Shown: positions 36,685-48,838, numbered from the stretch's first letter. The stretch is DNA of 64,000 nt from Clavulina sp. PMI_390 (GCA_015039315.1 WIDE01000039.1:130309-194308); one strand, 5' to 3'. Notes: a model not told the origin generated them from the letters alone. Numbers and translations: made by a program.

Positions 36685-37959
36685 CCAGCTTCATCATCAA
36701 CGCATTCATCATGATCAGCTTATACCCACACCCATGGGTCTTCACCATGCTCTAATTACCCACACCATCACTTCTTGTTATCTTGACAGTTCCTTCAACA
36801 TCCAAACTGCACCTTGTATCTTGATTTTCGATCACTCGTGTCTCCTGTTGTTCGTAGACATCATGCAGTTTATCTTTGCGCAATGAAAGCCCATGCCTAG
36901 TCCAGGGGAAAATCCTCAGCATAATGCCCTCATCAAGCGTCTACTCTGCGTGCTCATACATGGATCATGGAATGTGTTGAGCCCCAACTCGTTGAGAAGC
37001 AAGTGCGCTTCTCATTTCACCTGTCATCGGCGGTGTCACTGCCATGCCGACGCGCCTTTTTGCACATCAGATTCTCACTCAGATAGGCTAATCGGCCGAT
37101 CCATCTGAAGGGATCCCCACGTTTCGTGGCCTGCACATCCTCCCATTCACACGATTCAGTTTGGAGGCCCACACCCTTGGACCTCACACCACTATGACCG
37201 ACCCAGCCCAATGGGCCGCCCGAGCGCAAAGCCAGGGCGCAGAAAGGGTCTCGTGCGATTGTCTAAGCACAAAGATTTTACCCATGTGTTTAGGCTCACC
37301 AATCCGTGAGCCTTGATAGGTTGCTTAGCGAAAAGAACAAATGGGGAGAAGTTGTAGAAGATGCATGAATGAAGAACAGGGTATGTTTATGTTCCGCGAC
37401 CCCTAGTCTCCTGCCGATGCTCCAGCCTGACAGCCAGCACATGCCCTATTCGGCTGTGCCCCTCAACGACCAAGATGGCCAAATGGGCTCGTGAGTGCAG
37501 CGTTTTCTTGACCCTGACCTTCCATATATTCGTGCACCAGCTCGCAATATATGTCAACCAGTCAGTCAGCTCCTAAGCTCCATCTTAGAGTTTCCTTTTG
37601 GGGCAAATTTGATCTTAGATCCAAATCTTAATCAACAAAAAGACCCGTAGCCTCCCCACTCCCTATGCTCACGGAATCTAGACCTTATGCTGTTCTAGGA
37701 CACTTGGTTGATCTTCGTTCTCTGCAAGGTTGTGAAGCTGGTGAGCAGCCATTGTCGTAAAAATAGCAAGGCCGCCAAGGTTTCGCCGAGTTGGCATGGA
37801 ATCATACTTGTGGATCTCCTCGGGTGCTGGCGCCTCGGTCTGGCGGGCCCAAGCCCGCCACCTATTGCATGGCATTTGTGCTCCTTCCCTCTGGTTCCCC
37901 TTGCTTGAGAAACGAGCTGAATCACCGGTCGAGTCGATACTCGAACCTTCGATGCTCAT
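36685..37959. other. Intergenic 1.3 kb, nothing recognised
   Basis: Flank between the hydrolase-like gene and the first member of the membrane-protein array. Short frames on both strands have no protein-like pattern. No repeat or terminal inverted repeat was noticed. Confidence 0.45.
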
Positions 37960-39999
37960 ATGATTGGCCTTATCTCTCGCATTCTTCAGACTCAATCGAA
38001 CACGCTGCCGATTGGTGTCAATCCACTTGAATTTGCCAGTGTAGCTCCTCACAATGCCGCTCTAGCACTGGGCTTTTTCATTGCGGTGATGTGAATCTCG
38101 AGACGTCCCCTATCGTGTGACCTGAAAAGCATACTAAAACACTGACTATCTTCAAGCGTTATGGGCATTCTCACAGTGCAAGTCACAATCTACTCAGGTC
38201 GATCGTATAATGATCATACTTCCTCGGTTATCATTGTAAGTCTCGCTTCGGCTCTTGCTCTATAATTGACATCTTGATAACCTTGTGTTTTTGCTGGTTC
38301 AGGTCAACATGATAGTGTACGCCTTCTTGGTTCATTCAGCTTTCCAGACTGAATGACATTTCTTGGAAGTATGTATAATTGCATTAGCCTGTGAGTTTGC
38401 TACCACGCCCTACTTGAATGACTGGCTAATCAGGATTCCGTGTCCTCCATGTAGCGCTATCCTCGGACATGGCCAATACCACTCGATGATCACCATATTT
38501 GGACACAATTCAAGTAGCATGCCCCTAACTAGGTCAGTACGGTGGTGTGATCTAATTATTGTATTTCATGTTGGCGCCCTTGAGCTGAATGGGTCACGCT
38601 ATAGGAGATACGTACTGCTGTTGGTTCCAAATGTGAGGGATTACCCAGCACTAAAGATACCTTTGCTCATCATACCGAAAGTTTTTTTCAAGGAGTATTG
38701 CTTCGTATGGCTTGACGAGGACAATGAAATCGCGTACGCTGTCATCGAGCTCAGTAAATCCCATTGATCTTACCAATGTGATCCAGTGGATCGCTCTAGG
38801 CTCATTGAGGCTGGACTCAAACTATTGCTGACTTCTCGTCTCGGTTATTCCTTTCCATTACCTAATAAACTCGGCAAAACTAATTTATCTCCTTACTAAT
38901 CTTATCTAGCTGTGGCCGCTGTTGGTCTCCAGGCTATCTGCGCATCAATAGGCGCACACTCTGACATCGGATTCACGAGTTGGGAACTTTCCCAATTCGT
39001 TTCCCTCGGCCTCCTAATGGCGACGATCTCCGAATGCATCGTGTGCGCCTTGTTTTGCGTCGCTGTCGCTCAAGCAGCAACTGCTCACTCTCAGTGAGTG
39101 GCCTCACCCCTCCATTCATGCGCATATCTTACCGTCTTTTTTTTCTTGGGAATGGCGTGCAGCGAGAGTCCATGGATCGGCCGCATTGCTCGCTACATGA
39201 TCCCGGCATATTCGGTTACGGTGTGCGTGAACCATCTACTCGTGTACACTTATCTCATTCCCCCCGGATCGCTGACACTTTCACGAAGTTTGTGGCAGCT
39301 CCTATTCGCGATAGTGAGTTCATGCTGGTAGCTGGGCGTATGTACGAGTCTGAGGGCTATCGAATCCTTAGGGAATATGGTGTCGATCCACCTTTATGAT
39401 AGCTTGCTTCGGAATTCCTTTAGCCCCTGGTATGACGCATTCATCACACCCTATGCTGAGTTGGAAAACCTGACCAATTGACTTTCACATCGCATGAAGT
39501 GTCGAATGCTATGTTGCTCGCTACGTTAGTATATTCCTTACTCTCAATCGCGAGGCTATGGCCCTACTTATGACAATAAACAGCTTGCATGCCCACCCTT
39601 CAGCGTTAGAAACTCCTCCATGGAGGCGTCAAACTATGGTGTGTGGGGGTGACACATTTAGCCTCTCTGATTTGAGCTGATGCTTATCATGGGATCTGTC
39701 TCACTGCAGGCAAGCACTCTGCCTAGCGTCAATCCGGGGGTCTCTGTTAAGCAGGATATCACAACTATCTCATGTCATGATGGCCGATTGGAAATTGAGC
39801 TTATGGAACGCTTGGAGGTAGATATCACTCTCCCTTTCTTCTCTATATATGATTGTTCCTCTTCTTTTTCACCATGGGCTGAATAATTGCTCGAAATCAG
39901 AGGCAGTTCCCCGAAGAAGAAGAATCGCGATCGTACCGTGCGGAACCCAACGTCTCAAGCCCAAACGTGAGCAACATACTCCGTGAAGGTGAGATCTGA
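37960..39999 (+). CDS. Array member A: multi-pass membrane protein
   Basis: Sixteen proposed exons: 37960-38090, 38157-38235, 38303-38316, 38370-38390, 38455-38532, 38605-38632, 38682-38740, 38800-38843, 38910-39093, 39163-39222, 39289-39313, 39372-39429, 39500-39524, 39584-39638, 39710-39817, 39901-39999 (355 residues). About seven hydrophobic segments are predicted: AALALGFFIAVIVMGILTVQ near residues 33-52, QFVSLGLLMATISECIVCAL in the middle, and FMIACFGIPLAPVSNAMLLA near the end. The tail carries QDITTISCHDGRLEIELMER and FPEEEESRSY, shared with members B and C. The spacing of the last helices and the SNAMLLATLHAHPSAL stretch resemble DUF6534-type fungal membrane proteins, whose function is unknown. 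Member A is the most diverged: exons 7 and 8 (38682-38843) use a weak gtcatc donor and several acceptors are AAG, so partial decay is possible. Confidence 0.6.
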
Positions 40000-41592
40000 C
40001 CCCTACAGTCATCGGAAGCTATCCATATACACAATGCTTCATTGTACTCGATGGAATAAATTCGCCTAACACCCTGCTCAGGTTCCTCCAGATAATTCGC
40101 TTCGCGACTTCCGGACGCGAATAAAGAGCTTTTCAGTCGCGGGCGGCAGATTTCGTCACATTTTTCCAGCGTATTGAGCGCCTCCAGCGGCGGGGGAGGC
40201 AATTTGTCGGCAGCTTGAGATGTGGATGCTTGAATGAGCCACGTACATGCGGTATTCTCCCCGGAGTGTCGCAGCTAGATGAGGGGTCTCTCCCTACCTC
40301 TCTTCCAGTTCCTGGATGAGCAAAGTCGGATACAGTGAGGCGGCGCCTCCAAACTCTGATTTGGCCCTTGGATTTATTATCTGAGTCCAGTGAGCGTACT
40401 GCATTTTCATGACAGGTAAAGTATCTTCCCTTCACCCAAAAAGTATGAGCAAGCACTACAGACGCCGTCATAATATATTTAATTAGCGACTCTGGTCTGT
40501 CGCTAGCGCTCAGAATGAACCGTGCCAAAGTCTACAGAACTATATCTGCCCCTAGTCGCCCCTCACTCTGGATGCCAACATGTATTGTTCCGACCTAACA
40601 TCCGCGCCTTCCGAGGAGAATGTCTCTACCAAGTGTAACCACTACATTTGCGGGGAATGGAACATCAGCCTTACCTCTATGGATGGATTCCTCGTCACTC
40701 TTCCAGACGATAAGTTGATTCATGATTCGTCACAGGACATTTATAGCTTGTGGCCTGGGTGTCAGATATATCTCTATATTGCTATCCTCACTGTGTGTTC
40801 ATTCAACGACTTTCGCATCTTGCGTATTGGCAGACCGCATTACGGACCGTGGTGAGCAATGAAGCTGAGTCAGTGGCGCGGTTTGGACGCCTCCTATCAA
40901 GATGTGACCACTGTCTCGTACCATGATGAATCACTTAAAACTCTAGGCAGTGCCCGCTACAATTAACGACCCCATCTATAACGGGAACTTCTTCAATTGT
41001 AGCATGCTACTGAACTGGACGCTCTCTCCTTAGGGCGCAGTAACCGGCAGGCTGCAATAGCGTAGTTTATAGACCGATCTATTTAATTCACTACTGCGAG
41101 ATTCAGGATGTATCTAGCCCCTGTCATAACTTCAATAAGAATATAGTTGCCATTGACCCCGTGAGCGACGCCCTGCCGCTCATTGTCGATTCCCGACCTC
41201 TGTCATCATCCCATCCATGTGTCTTCGCCACTGTATGAACAGTTGTGATAATGATGAGGTTCACCCAATGCTTGCTATGCTGTTTCGTTTGAATGAGGAA
41301 GATTACTCCTGGTAATTCCGTCTACGCTCGCTTGAGCTCCACCTGTTCGGTCGTTTTATCTCTGCATACATTGTTAATTGTTAATATGATTGTCTGCTAT
41401 GGCGGGATTGTCAGTCGGGGCCGGCATCGGTCAGATCTTCCCATGCCACACGGCCCACACCAACATCAATCGGCCAAACATCAACAGAAATGCTCTCTCA
41501 GTCTTTTGACCGAACCCGCTAGTGGAAGGGCTGCCCTAAGGAACGATAAGTCCACAGCGGTTCGGGGCTCTAGCGGGTTGTGCCTCCACTAG
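40000..41592. other. Spacer A-B containing a decayed array copy
   Basis: Apart from the relic described at 40341-40945, no gene is seen. A minus-strand frame at 40133-40528 overlaps the relic and has a faint membrane-protein look, but there is no supporting intron pattern. Confidence 0.45.
40341..40945 (+). pseudogene. Relic of the array gene family
   Basis: Two ends of the family are readable about 500 bases apart. At 40341-40384 the DNA resembles the end of exon 1 of members B and C (translating to APPNSDLALGFII, compare APPKSALVLGFII in C) but then hits a stop. At about 40891-40945 it reads QDVTTVSYHDESLKTL, matching the shared QDITTISCHDGRLEIEL tail. The roughly 1.3 kb of middle exons present in intact copies is missing or unrecognisable. 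The order and strand match the flanking genes, so this is best explained as a fourth tandem copy that was deleted internally and decayed. Confidence 0.55.
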
Positions 41593-43621
41593 ATGTTTCA
41601 GTCGCTCAGCCCCCCTTCCAAATTGAGTGAAATATCTATTCCCCCTGTGGGATACGGTTTTGTGGCGCCTCCAAAGTCTGCTCTCGGTTTTGGACTTATC
41701 AGCGCAGCAATGTAAGTTCCGTCGATCTGAGAATCCAAGTCATGGTGCAGTATCAGTGATGCACATAGCTTACCACCAATCGCCCTTAGCATTATGGGGA
41801 TTGTGACTATGCAGGTTATTACGTACTCAAGCCGATCGTTTAGTGAGCGAAAGGCAGCAGTTATTTTTGTGAGTGGTGTTTCCAAGCATCAGCAATTGCT
41901 ATTAGAAGCCAATCAAGCTCATTTGGCCCTTATCTATGCTAGGTAAACCTCATAGTGTGCGTACATCTACTTCATTCCCCTCTCTTGCTAACACATGCTT
42001 GTATCTAGTCTACAGAGTTTCACCGGTTTGTGAGTCAATGCCAAAGAACTAGCGGTTTCAATATCTGAGAAGCACCCCCTTGGATGCAGCGCCCTTCTAG
42101 CGAGGGCTATATACCTCGACACAATTACTGGGTTTAGGGATAATATCATTAGTACGCCCCTGACCCAGTGAGTTACTCAAACACAGAATATATAAAAGAG
42201 GACTGATAGAAATTAATGAAAAGGTATATGCTGCTCATGGTCCCCAACGTTGGTCTTTGACATCGTATTTCGTGGCTCTTATTACTGATTCTTTCACTAG
42301 TTTATCTCGGCAACTATTGCTTTATTCGCGTTTACAGGCCTGACTTCATACCGTAGGCCGTCATCCAGGGTGTTCCGGGCTTGAAAACTCATTACTCTGA
42401 TCTAGTGTTTCCCTCAGGGCATGTTGGATTTGCCCTCGACATGACATTAGCCTCCCGTGTTGGTGAGTCGCTCCACCTTTCAATTCAAACGCTAGACTCC
42501 TGATAACCTGTCCCTTCCACCCTAGCTATGACTGCGTTTGGGCTCCAGGCAGGGTGCATGCCACGCAAGTCTGGTCCCAACTCCGAAGTAATCCCCAACG
42601 AGCTTCCCCATTTCGCTCTCCTGAGCACCATAGATCTCGTGACGGCTATAGCGGATTGTATCATCTGTGCTCTATCGTGTGGCGCAATTTTCCGACTAGC
42701 AAAGAATACAACGAAGTAAGTGACGCACTCTGCTGGTTACATGTCAAATCGAGGAGGGAGCTTTATTTAAGCTGTTAGACTTGATCAAACCGCTCGTTAT
42801 GCCATCCCAGCATACAGCATATCTGTGTATGTACTTGTCTACTCTCTTTGTAACCGATTATCTGAAGTTCGGGTTCAGATTATGGCACTTAGGTTTCGCT
42901 TGGGTACATTTTCTCTCCTACGTATTTCTATGCTACAACATTGAAACGATTTTATTCCAAAGGGCGTATGGTCTAAATCCGCTTTCATAACGGTCTGCAT
43001 CGGGATACCGTGGGGCGCCGGTAATTTTGTTTCGTTATATCTTCAGGTATTGGGAAACTATCTTATCATCTTTTCGTTTTGATATAGCGTCTAACGCCGC
43101 ATTGCTCACACTGTCAGTCACACGATCATACTATAGCTCGAGCATGGAGATATGAGATCTCTAATTACTCTTTCTCAACAGATTATACGTCCATCCTTCG
43201 GCACTGACGTTCCCGATCTGGAGACAACGAGACACAGTGAGTATTTTGCATTGCCTCGAAGATTCACTGCTGATTGATGGATCTATGGCTGACCAATTAG
43301 GCTCAGACTATCCGCCCAGCTAGTGTCAAAGCCAGCGAAATATCGATAGCTCAAGATATTGCCACGATCTCTTGCCATGACAGCCCACTGGAGATCCAGC
43401 TTATGGCACGCTTAGAGGCAAGCATCTCCTTGTCCGCGTTTCTTGTTATACGCGGCTGATTTTGCCTCTGATATTGTTCTTCGATTGCTCACCACTCCGT
43501 CTGCCGCCACCGCCGTGAGCAGAAGCAATTTCCCGAGGAGGAAGAATCTCGCAGCTACACACCCGAGCCCAGCAGTCCGAGAACACACCGAATCGAATCA
43601 ATAATCGAAGTAACTATTTAG
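41593..43621 (+). CDS. Array member B: multi-pass membrane protein
   Basis: Sixteen exons: 41593-41711, 41790-41868, 41943-41956, 42009-42029, 42090-42167, 42224-42248, 42301-42352, 42418-42462, 42526-42715, 42779-42826, 42879-42903, 42963-43020, 43088-43112, 43182-43236, 43301-43417, 43523-43621 (349 residues). Exons 2, 3, 5, 11, 12, 13, 14 and 16 have exactly the lengths found in A and C (79, 14, 78, 25, 58, 25, 55 and 99). The N terminus has the VAPPKSALGFGLISAA helix. Further helices include FISATIALFAFTGLTSY, LVTAIADCIICALSCGAI and AFITVCIGIPWGAASNAALL. After LYVHPSALTFP comes a cytoplasmic tail with QDIATISCHDSPLEIQL and QFPEEEESRSY. Intron 15 has a GC donor (gcaagc at 43418). A DUF6534-like membrane protein of unknown function is the best description. 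Confidence 0.72.
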
Positions 43622-44241
43622 CATCCTGCACGGTTTCTGACCGTGCTTAGGGCCTGAGATCCTAACCTTGTTGTAATGTCATAACAAACGCATGCATAAA
43701 AAATCCCGGATAACTTTATTTTATTAAATCTTAATGCTCAGGCTTCTTCTTGGAAGAAATTGAATATATTCTTTATTGACTACGTAGCAAGGCACGAAAT
43801 ATCTCTGCCAACGAGCTCACTTCCCGGGCCTCCTTGTTGAAGAATAAATTAATGATAGAAGTTCCTGCCGAGGCCTCAGGCCAGATTTTGTGGGGAAACG
43901 GGCGATATCCCCCGACTTCGCACACGAGCACTTTCCTTGATGACCCCCGCGAATAGCTTAGAGTTGTCAGTCATCTTCATTATTCCTCTCGGCAGCATCA
44001 TACTCACACATTATATGATGAGCTGCAGCCGCGTGGTCCCTCTGCCCGCCGGCAACGACGGAGTGGCAAATCTTCTCACGCCGACAGACAAATAACAGCC
44101 TACTGGTCGGCCAACTCATGAGCGCGATATTGGTGCTTCCTCCTCCCACTTTGCACACTTCTGCCTCAGTACCGCCAGGCCTGGAACTGAGGGGCCAAGA
44201 GTTTTCGGCCCGCTTCTCGGCCCAAGTTGTGCTCTGACCCG
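43622..44241. other. Spacer between members B and C
   Basis: 620 bases, presumably the 3' end of B and the promoter of C. A minus-strand frame overlapping the start of C (43967-44254) looks like chance. Confidence 0.5.
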
Positions 44242-46252
44242 ATGACTGGCTCACACAGCGCCAAACCCCCAGCTCCGATGAGCGAACTACTAGTGGACCA
44301 CGGATTTGGGATAGGGGCTCCTCCCAAGTCAGCTCTCGTACTTGGATTCATCATCGCGGTGATGTAAACTTTATTCAAGAATTTTGCGCGAGGTTCTCAG
44401 GTCTCAATGCCTACCACCCAACTCACCAGTGTCGCGGGGGTTGTAACTGTACAGGTCGCGGCATATTCTAGTCGTTCTTTCAAGGACCAGAGAGCAAGTG
44501 TGATTATTGTGAGTTTGTTCAACTTTTCCATTGATGGTCATTCGGGGACTGTGGTCACTCAACTGTCCGCATCTAGGTGAATGTTATAGTGTATGCAGTT
44601 TTCCCTCACGATACACCGCAGATCTCTCTCACAATAGATGGCACAGTTTACAGAACTGCATTGGCTTGTGAGTGCCTCCCGCCTTAGGGCTGTATCCGTG
44701 CCTAGAATCTCATTTCCTGGGCCAGGGCTTTGTTAGGGGATAGTTTATATCACTCGTTGATTACGGTATTCAAGAGTGAGGCCACTAGTGCGCCTCTTCT
44801 CCGGTTGGTCCTAGGAGTTCTTTAATTATGTGAAGAGGCTGATTCGAAATACGAACAAGGTTGTTGATATTGATGGCCCCGAACGTTGGTCTAAAAATGA
44901 TTCTTTTTCCGACGTTTTTTCTAATCTTCTGCTCAGTTCATCTCAACGACGATTACATCTTACGCATTTGCGAGTCTTTCTACGTACTGTAGGCCAAGAT
45001 TGAGCTCCCTCTAGGCAGATCATCTCATTGTCATGATGAAGTATTTCCTTCAGGCTACCTGGGCTTGGCGCTTGACTTCTTCATCGCCTCACGTATAGGC
45101 GAGTCTTTCCCGTGACCTTTTCCCTCTTCACAACCCTGTGCTCAGCTCTGAGGATGTCTCAACCTGCAGCTATAACCGGATTTGGTCTCAAGGTTGGATG
45201 TGCACCGCACGCATTGGGCTCGAACTCTGAGATTCTCGGCGGAGAACTTCCCTATTTTGGACCTATGAGCACACTAGCCTTGGTGGCTACGATGACGGAA
45301 TGTGTCGTCTGTGCTGTCTTTTGCACCGCGATCTTCCGAGCAGCAATCAATGGATCTCAGTGGGCGCCCAGATTTCTTTGGCACGTGAAAGCTGCACACT
45401 CGACCTGATCGATCTGCATCTTTGGGCTCCTGATCTAGAAAAAACTCCGCACTTGATCGAATAAGACGTTATGCCGTGCCGGCGTACCTGATTACGATGT
45501 GAGTGTTTCTTTTAGCTTCAGGCCTCTTCGGGTTTCTCACCTCAGGTCTCAGGATATGGCAGCTGGTGTTTTCAGTGGTGCATTCACATTTTTTGAAATC
45601 ATCCGGTATCTGAGCCTAACATATATATGTCTGATGGCAAAGGGCGTTTGGTGTAAATCCGCCTTCGTAACAACCTGCTTTGGGACGTCTCTGGGAGCTG
45701 GTATTGCCCCTTTTCCAGTCTCTATGCGAATATACTCCTGGCTGATCTTCTCTTACATCTATAGTGTCAAATGCCACCCTACTCACCCTGTGAGCTAGTT
45801 ACACTGGCCCTTTGAGCGAGACCACTGATCCTGGATTCACACAGATTACACGTGCATCCCTCGGCCCTAACTTTCCCTACATGGAGGGAGCGTCAGGCGG
45901 TGAGGCGGATCACATTTTACGCCTGATCTGGAGCTGATACTTGTCATCGTTCGAATTAGACTCGTGGCCACCGTGCTGGTGCCAGAAGTGCTGGAGTAGT
46001 TGTGGCCCAAGATATCACCGTCGCATCTTGCCATGATGGACCGCTCGAGACTGAGCTAATGGAACGTTTAGAGGTAAGTTTCGTTCATCTTGCGCGCAGG
46101 TCTTGCATCCACTAATACCTCGCTGTTGGGACGATACATAACTTACCTCACAGAAACACTTCCCCCAAGGAGAAGAATCGCGATCATACGAGTCTGAGAC
46201 CAGCATTACAGCAATAGAATCAGCCGTGAACCGGCTAGGATTGACCACATAG
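44242..46252 (+). CDS. Array member C: multi-pass membrane protein
   Basis: Sixteen exons: 44242-44363, 44430-44508, 44577-44590, 44638-44667, 44726-44803, 44860-44884, 44937-44988, 45054-45098, 45170-45359, 45439-45498, 45553-45577, 45643-45700, 45765-45789, 45845-45899, 45960-46073, 46154-46252 (356 residues). Helices are seen at APPKSALVLGFIIAVIVAGV (about residues 27-46), ASVIIVNVIVWHSL, LRLLILMAPNFISTTITSYA, YLGLALDFFIASRIAITGFG, STLALVATMTECVVCAVFCT, VPAYLITMIWQLVFSV and AFVTTCFGTSLGAVSNATLL. The tail holds QDITVASCHDGPLETEL and HFPQGEESRSY. Intron 8 has a GC donor (gcgagt at 45099). The exon plan is the same as in A and B, and this copy shows the cleanest splice signals. Transport or sensing roles are possible for such a topology, but nothing in the sequence decides. 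Confidence 0.74.
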
Positions 46253-46615
46253 TTTGCGTAGCGGCAAGTGCATCCCTCTTGTATGCTCACATATTCCGGT
46301 GTTTCGCTGTCCGAACGCTAGCACACATACATACCACTATTACGTTATTCATTGCTCAAACTGAAGCATTTGCAACGACTTCGCTTGTGTTCAAGATGCC
46401 CGTGGAAATGTTTGAGGATTGAGCAGGCAGATGAATTATTGGCAAGATCTAGTGAATTAACGCAGGGCGGGTATAGAGAAACAAACAAAATAGCGAGTGT
46501 TCGAATTGAACTAGATGGTGCTCTCGCCGCCAAAGATGTAAATGACTAAAAGAGCCGGTCCCTCCATCAGAAGAGCGCGACTACTATTTGCGCTCGTCAA
46601 GGTGATGATACAAGA
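46253..46615. other. Tail-to-tail spacer
   Basis: 363 bases between the stop codons of array member C and GPC1, with no further feature seen. Confidence 0.55.
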
Positions 46616-48838
46616 TTAACGATCTTTTCGCGACTCCTCGTCCACTTGGACAGCAGGTCCATTGCCTGGATTCAGACCTAGACCATCCTCCTTCTGCTGC
46701 CTAGCGCCTACCATTGCTGGATCATCCATCAACAAATCTGGCTGAGTAATTACTACTTTTGGGCTGATCTTCGGGGCATTTTTGCCACTTCCTTCGTCCA
46801 TGGCGTCATCCAAGCTGAAATTGGTCGGGGCTGGCAGCTCTCTCGCCGTATTGTGGGGTGACGCCACGGGACTCGCCAGGAGCGCGTCGAGATGAGGAGA
46901 GTTGGGGGCTGAGGGGAAGGGGGTAGAGAAAGTAGAAAAGTCCATCGATGGCGAGGAAGCGGCGATAGAACCTCCAGCGGACGAGGATTGCTGGTGTTGT
47001 GCCAGGGACTGTTGTGTCGCGGCAAGTTCTTTACGGAGGGCCTCGAGCTCGCGTTCGAACCTATAGAGAGCAGAGAGAAGTCAGAAAGTGAGTAATGAAC
47101 AAAGAGGAGACAGAAAGCGGAAGTGTAGATTGCTTACTTGCGCCCAAAGACTTCGATGTAATATCCACCTCCATTCCAGGCACTGGCAGCAAAAATCGTG
47201 ATCATAAAAGCAATGCTCCATCTGGGACTATCGTAGAGGAGGAAAATTGCTGGCAGCTCTGTAACAACGGAGTACCCAAACTGCCTGTAGAAAACCGAGA
47301 GTCAGAAACCAGTGACTCAAGTGGTGTGGGGTATGCGCACCCCATCATGAAGTAGAACTCTGCCCTGTTCGGGTTGACCGCTCGCAGCATCTTGCCAATT
47401 GGGCCATGCTTATCTTTGAGGAGGTACTGGAATGAGGTGATCCGGACGCCAGATTTGATCTTCTCTCGTCGACGAACAAGAAGCAGTCGCCAGTAGAGGC
47501 CTTGCCATAAAAGATCTACGAAAAGTAGGATATTCAGGGCAATGGAGGTAAGATTACTAGGGCCGCAGGGTGAAGAGAGATGGGACATACGGAAGAATGC
47601 ACTATACAACAGTGCACTAATGGGATTCAGGCGTGGCATACCACGGAGCGCGGGGAAGCGTTCTTCCGCCCCCGTGTAGAAGTGTCGAGCCACCGTGAGG
47701 ACGAGCGGCGGATACATGTGGATAAAAAGCGACACCATCTTATCGTGATCGTGGAAGACAAGCGAGTTTCGCCAGGTGATGACCGCTGTTGCAAGTGATC
47801 CTATTTGGAGTTTGGCGTCTTTTAAGGAGTCTTGTATATGCATGGAGGCACATTGACATACCGTGAGCCGTGCAATAAACAGCGATGAACAGTTGCCTGC
47901 TCCATGGGGCAATCCAGACAAATACAAGAGTCAAGATGTTGATAAAATAACAGAGCTATCATCAAGAGAGTTTAATGACAGATTGAAGGTATTATCGATC
48001 GTATGAATCGCTTACATCGGCAAGAAAATAACCCCATCCTTTGGCAGAGTATGAGAAGAACTTGAAAAGAGAAACAGGATCGTCAATTGTTTCTCATGGC
48101 TAGAGTCGACCTGACATACTCGTTGAGGTATCATGTATAGTGCTTGAACGGTATACACGATGTGAATCCATTCTGGAGCCAGACCAAACAGCAAGGCGGT
48201 AGCAAATACGTTCATGACCTGCCGCACGAGGTGAGTCGATCTTGTAGTAGCGAGTTCGGCCTGGGGCATTTTCCACCTACTCCGTAGAAGAAAAGGAACT
48301 TCTCCTTCGTTCTGACGACCCTCGCACTTTGCCAAGCTTCTCCCAGGCGGTTGAGACGCGCGGAGACCTGTTGTTAGATACCAGTTTGTTTGTGGATATG
48401 ACGTAGTTTGTCAGTGGTTGCTGCCAGAGATGCGGGGTAAAATATAGCAATTCTGGCTGCCGGGCGGCCATGGCGTACCTTGAGCTTATATTTGCGAAAT
48501 TCGCGATCATAGTCTTCCGCGCTTGTCTTCAGCTTCTCACGACGTTCCTTTGCGAGAGATGATGCGCGACTCTTGAGGCGCTCGCGTTGCTTTTTCAGTT
48601 GGCGCTCAAGGAGGTCGATTCGCGCGTCGAAGAACGTTTCGACCGTGTCGAGTAGTGTGAGGCCGCTTAGCATCGCATCTTCTCTCTTGTACGCCGCCTT
48701 GTCGAAATAACCCCCTAGATTGAGGCCAATGACGTTGGAAGCACTTGGGGTGCGTGGTAGCCACGAAGTTTGCTCCTCCTCGTTGTCACTGTCGTTTAGC
48801 TCGCGTTGACCCACTGGCTTCGGTGGTGAGGCCGCCAT
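46616..48838 (-). CDS. GPC1: Glycerophosphocholine acyltransferase
   Basis: Nine exons on the minus strand: 48838-48479, 48367-48281, 48218-48120, 48060-48016, 47955-47862, 47800-47591, 47515-47341, 47284-47138, 47060-46616 (553 residues). The N terminus is soluble, with a charged coiled coil at about residues 70-120 (ARIDLLERQLKKQRERLKS). Then come about eight helices: FFYGVMNVFATALLFGLAPE, VYTVQALYMIP, CYFINILTLVFVWIAPW and others, with the conserved VNPNRAEFYFMMGQFGYS block. The tail is Ser/Pro-rich. The DUF2838/Gpc1 family acylates glycerophosphocholine with acyl-CoA to remake lysophosphatidylcholine in the deacylation-reacylation route of phosphatidylcholine, in the endoplasmic reticulum membrane. 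The length fits the fungal family. The last intron splits the Lys codon of FGRKFERELEALRKEL, which starts a short coiled coil. Confidence 0.93.

Larger units (their letters stand above)
37960..46252 (+). repeat. Tandem gene array, three copies plus a relic
   Basis: Members A, B and C lie head to tail, each about 2.0 kb long, with a decayed copy between A and B. Spacers are 1.6 kb (with relic) and 0.6 kb. Exon lengths and phases are conserved while the coding sequence has drifted, so the duplications are old and the copies have probably been kept by selection. Confidence 0.7.

Noticed and set aside
40133..40528. Minus-strand frame with a faint membrane-protein look (ASDRPESLIKYIMTASVVL)
   Set aside because: It overlaps the plus-strand relic, has no partner exons, and the likeness to DUF6534 proteins covers only about 20 residues.
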